A DNA stretch of 8,502 nt from positions 1-8,502 of the forward strand of contig CAZRFK010000075.1 of assembly GCA_964599275.1 (NCBI GenBank). The letters are read 5' to 3'. This stretch comes from PUMD01 sp964599275 (lineage in GTDB: Bacteria > Bacillota > Sulfobacillia > SLMV01). Both the position numbers and the translations under genes were made by a program. The notes beneath the pieces were generated by a model. It did no database searches and was not told the DNA's origin. It worked only from the letters and a program-made list of their open reading frames with translations. This document shows positions 6,621 through 8,502 of this stretch, one piece after another. Each line of letters starts with the position of its first letter. Positions within the stretch are counted from its first letter, which is position 1.

Positions 6621-6688
6621 AGAAGATTTCCCTTTCCTTCAGCAATAATAAAGCAACAGGCAACCTATAGATTATCATTATTAACGTC

Positions 6689-6726
6689 TTCCCGCATTCC
6701 CACTTCCAATATGCACTGGGCAGGAA
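6689..6726 (-). promoter_or_regulatory. Possible structured 5' leader element of queT
   Basis: On the queT coding strand, TTCCTGC (6726-6720) can pair with GCGGGAA (6695-6689) including one G-T wobble, and the adjacent CCA/TGG extends the stem to about ten pairs with a four-base bulge. The element lies 68 bases before the start codon, inside the leader predicted from the TATAAT at 6750-6745. QueT genes are often controlled by preQ1 riboswitches, but the class I preQ1 consensus is not present here. Confidence 0.3.
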
Positions 6727-6739
6727 AATGCTTTTCTAA

Positions 6740-6756
6740 AGAGAATTATATTCTCT
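6740..6756 (-). promoter_or_regulatory. Dyad overlapping a TATAAT box, possible queT promoter/operator
   Basis: AGAGAAT (6740-6746) and ATTCTCT (6750-6756) form perfect seven-base arms around three bases. On the minus strand the centre reads TATAAT (6750-6745). No good -35 lies at normal spacing. If this is the promoter, queT has a leader of about 118 bases and a protein bound to the dyad would block the -10 element. Confidence 0.35.
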
Positions 6757-7019
6757 GGTGGTAAACAAGCAGCGATAATGACGCAAAGAAAATCTGCTGA
6801 CTTTTTGTCACCAGAACATACACTCTGACTGAAAGGCTTTTTTTGGCCACCAGTTTTTGGAACTCAACAGTGGCTGCACAGCGTACATCTGAAATAATAC
6901 CTGATCCAGACCACATATGCCGTACTTGTTCACCACTCACCCGTCTTTTGTACTCTTGCATGCTCTATTTGAACCAAGATCTCATGCTCGCACATCATTG
7001 ATTATCTCAATCTGCTGGT

Positions 7020-7055
7020 GGCAACCTGAAAATGACACTGATCGATTCTGTTGCC
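7020..7055 (+). repeat. Inverted repeat upstream of the acyl-CoA ligase gene
   Basis: GGCAAC (7020-7025) and GTTGCC (7050-7055) are exact six-base inverted copies around a 24-base interior. There is no T-run directly after it, so it is not a standard terminator. It lies 70 bases before the ligase start and might be a leader hairpin or operator. Confidence 0.3.
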
Positions 7056-7110
7056 GAAGGGTTCAAATGTAAACTGTTTTATCAGTCCATGAGCTAACAA
7101 TTCTTTAAAT

Positions 7111-7116
7111 AGGAGG
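7111..7116 (+). promoter_or_regulatory. Ribosome binding site of the acyl-CoA ligase gene
   Basis: A perfect AGGAGG ends nine bases before the ATG at 7126 and fixes that start. Confidence 0.85.
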
Positions 7117-7125
7117 CATATCAAG

Positions 7126-8502
7126 ATGATCGATTTATCGCTTCTGTACGCACCCGAATCAATAGCGGTTATAGGGGCCTCCCCTTCCCGCGCCAAGGTG
7201 GGAAACGCTGTAGTTCGCAATCTGGAAAACGACGGATACCCGGGCAAGATTTTTCCAGTAAACCCTAAGCATGATGAGATTGAAGGCTACAAGTGCTATG
7301 CCGATCTGAGTTCGATCCCTGAAGCCATAGACCAGGCCATTATCTGCATACCTGCTCGTCTGGTGGCTGATGTTATGCATGAATGTGGAAAGGCCGATGT
7401 GAATTCAGTAGTTGTTCTGAGCGCCGGATTCAAAGAAGCCAGTGAAGAGGGCGCCGAGATGGAACAGGAGATAGCACAAATTGCTCAACACTACGATATG
7501 CTGATGATGGGACCAAACTGTACTGGCATATGGGACACTCACACCCCGATAAACAGCACATTCGTAGATACCTTCCCATTGAAAGGCAATATAGGTTTCT
7601 TCTCTCAGTCAGGAGCTCTGTGTCTGGCAATACTGGACTGGAGTCTTGAGCAGGAGTTGGGATTCAGTCGGTTTGTGGGTATGGGCAATAAGGCCCAGCT
7701 GAATGAATCGCACTTTTTAGCTGACGCTGCAAAGGATCCGAACACCGACGTTATTGCCATGTACCTGGAAAGCATCGAGGACGGTGGAGCATTCATGAAG
7801 GCCGCACGGCAGGCTGCCGCTGAAAAACCTGTTCTGGTACTCAAGTCGGGAGTCAGCGAAGCTGGTGCACAGGCTGCTTCATCGCATACCGGTGCTCTGG
7901 CCGGAAGTGAAGCTGGATATGAGGCTGCTTTCAAACAGAGCGGTGTTCTGCGGCTTGAAACCATGGCTGAACAATTCACCCTGGCCAAAACTCTGGTCGA
8001 TCAGCCTGCACCTGAAGGCAAGAAGGTAGCCATTGTATCGAACGCCGGTGGGACAGGCGTCATTTGTACCGATGCCATAGAAATGGCGGGACTTGAGCTG
8101 GCTCGCTTTACCGATGATACGATGCAGACGCTTACTGAAGGTCTGCCGGAGATGGCCAATGTAGAGAATCCCGTCGATGTGATAGGGGATGCCGGACCCG
8201 ACCGGTATAGATTCGGTCTGGAGACGGTTATGGCCGATCCCAATGTGGACATGGCAGTAGTTCTTCTGTGTGCAACCGCCTTTATCGAGCCGTCAGAAAC
8301 TGTAAAACCAATAGTCGCCATGAGAGAAAAGTATCCGGATAAACCACTGGTTACTGCATTCACCGGAGGAGCAAGCGTGGATGAAGCCAGCCGACAATTA
8401 TCCCAGGCCGGCATACCGTGCCTGGATTTCCCCGAACAGGCAGTGGACTGCTTGAAGGGTCTTGTGCAGCATAAGGAAGCGCAGGAGCGTCTCGAGAAAG
8501 GA
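7126..8502 (+). CDS. ADP-forming acetate/acyl-CoA ligase, alpha part (3' end outside window)
   Basis: The first 459 codons of an NDP-forming acyl-CoA synthetase, which interconverts acyl-CoA, ADP and phosphate with the free acid, CoA and ATP; in anaerobes it usually yields ATP while releasing acetate or another acid. The N-terminal CoA-binding Rossmann domain starts with 'SIAVIGASPSRAKVGN' (about 12-27) and closes with 'GPNCTGI' (129-135). The succinyl-CoA-ligase-like domain follows with 'GFFSQSGAL' (157-165), 'GMGNKAQLNESHFL' and the phosphohistidine loop 'SSHTGALAGS', where His254 is the expected phosphorylated residue. A third domain begins at 'VAIVSNAGGTGVICTDA' (about 301-317). Alpha subunits are about 460 residues and fused alpha-beta enzymes about 700; the frame is still open at the edge, so either form is possible. 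Substrate acid cannot be told. Start is firm from AGGAGG. Preceded by a long upstream region; nothing upstream is co-directional nearby. Confidence 0.92.
   Translation, partial: MIDLSLLYAPESIAVIGASPSRAKVGNAVVRNLENDGYPGKIFPVNPKHDEIEGYKCYADLSSIPEAIDQAIICIPARLVADVMHECGKADVNSVVVLSAGFKEASEEGAEMEQEIAQIAQHYDMLMMGPNCTGIWDTHTPINSTFVDTFPLKGNIGFFSQSGALCLAILDWSLEQELGFSRFVGMGNKAQLNESHFLADAAKDPNTDVIAMYLESIEDGGAFMKAARQAAAEKPVLVLKSGVSEAGAQAASSHTGALAGSEAGYEAAFKQSGVLRLETMAEQFTLAKTLVDQPAPEGKKVAIVSNAGGTGVICTDAIEMAGLELARFTDDTMQTLTEGLPEMANVENPVDVIGDAGPDRYRFGLETVMADPNVDMAVVLLCATAFIEPSETVKPIVAMREKYPDKPLVTAFTGGASVDEASRQLSQAGIPCLDFPEQAVDCLKGLVQHKEAQERLEKG

Larger units (their letters stand above)
6621..7125. other. 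Intergenic region of about 500 bases between queT and the acyl-CoA ligase gene
   Basis: No convincing gene lies here. The left 130 bases hold the presumed queT leader and promoter. The middle (about 6757-6960) shows no motif I can name; an open frame on the minus strand from 6961 to 6746 lacks a ribosome site and family resemblance. The right part has an inverted repeat GGCAAC/GTTGCC (7020-7025, 7050-7055), a second 9-base inverted pair ATTTGAACC/GGTTCAAAT (6967-6975, 7060-7068) and the ligase ribosome site. No clear -35/-10 pair for the ligase gene is visible. The unusual length for such a compact window suggests regulatory DNA or a decayed gene. Confidence 0.6.

Noticed and set aside
6621..6740. 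preQ1 class I riboswitch ahead of queT
   Set aside because: The expected short GGTTC-type stem with CACCC and the A-rich tail beside the ribosome site are not present on the queT strand.
6746..6961. 71-codon open frame on the minus strand in the queT/ligase gap
   Set aside because: There is no ribosome site before its ATG, no recognisable motif, and its end overlaps the dyad and presumed queT -10 box.
7050..7075. tRNA-like T-loop word GGGTTCAAAT
   Set aside because: The flanking bases do not form the five-base T stem and no acceptor, D or anticodon arms can be laid out around it.
7605..8414. Long open frames on the minus strand opposite the acyl-CoA ligase gene
   Set aside because: They are antisense to a well-supported conserved enzyme, have Ser/Ala-rich low-information translations and no ribosome sites.
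1..8502. Mobile element, CRISPR array, phage defence or secretion system
   Set aside because: No transposase, integrase, long terminal inverted repeats, regularly spaced repeats or defence-type domains were seen; all recognised genes are housekeeping or accessory metabolic types.

Overview
The window reads as an ordinary stretch of chromosome from an endospore-forming member of the Bacillota, most likely an anaerobic clostridial lineage. The clearest pointer is the first gene, which encodes the C-terminal domain of a Ger(x)C (GerAC-type) spore germinant-receptor lipoprotein. Strong purine-rich Shine-Dalgarno sites, repeated use of GTG and TTG starts, a QueT vitamin-type transporter and an ADP-forming acyl-CoA synthetase fit that placement. 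Base composition looks close to even by eye. I cannot name a genus from sequence alone.

Layout from left to right: (1) the 3' part of a gerAC-like gene (+), open at the left edge; (2) a small VOC/glyoxalase-fold protein (-), convergent with it; (3) a seven-bladed-propeller S9 serine peptidase (+), divergent from the VOC gene; (4) a long hairpin between convergent genes; (5) a UPF0173 metallo-beta-lactamase-fold hydrolase (-) starting at TTG; (6) a CapA-family protein (+), also starting at TTG and lacking a signal peptide; (7) about 200 bases of intergenic DNA with short repeats, a palindrome and a possible 13-codon ORF; (8) an unrecognised single-pass membrane protein (+) behind a perfect TATAAT box; (9) a queT queuosine-precursor transporter gene (-), with a possible structured leader; (10) about 500 bases without a convincing gene; (11) the alpha part of an ADP-forming acetate/acyl-CoA ligase (+), running off the right edge.

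The genes do not form one operon. Almost every neighbouring pair is convergent or divergent; the only co-directional neighbours are the capA-like gene and the membrane protein gene, and the latter has its own apparent promoter. They read as single housekeeping or accessory transcription units: germination, peptide turnover, a metal-dependent hydrolase, a CapA-fold enzyme, queuosine salvage, and ATP-yielding acyl-CoA conversion. I see no mobile element, CRISPR array, tRNA or rRNA, and no evidence for a new multi-gene system. The points most worth a second look are the unrecognised membrane protein, the signal-less CapA subfamily, the queT leader, and the small ORF plus palindrome upstream of the membrane protein.
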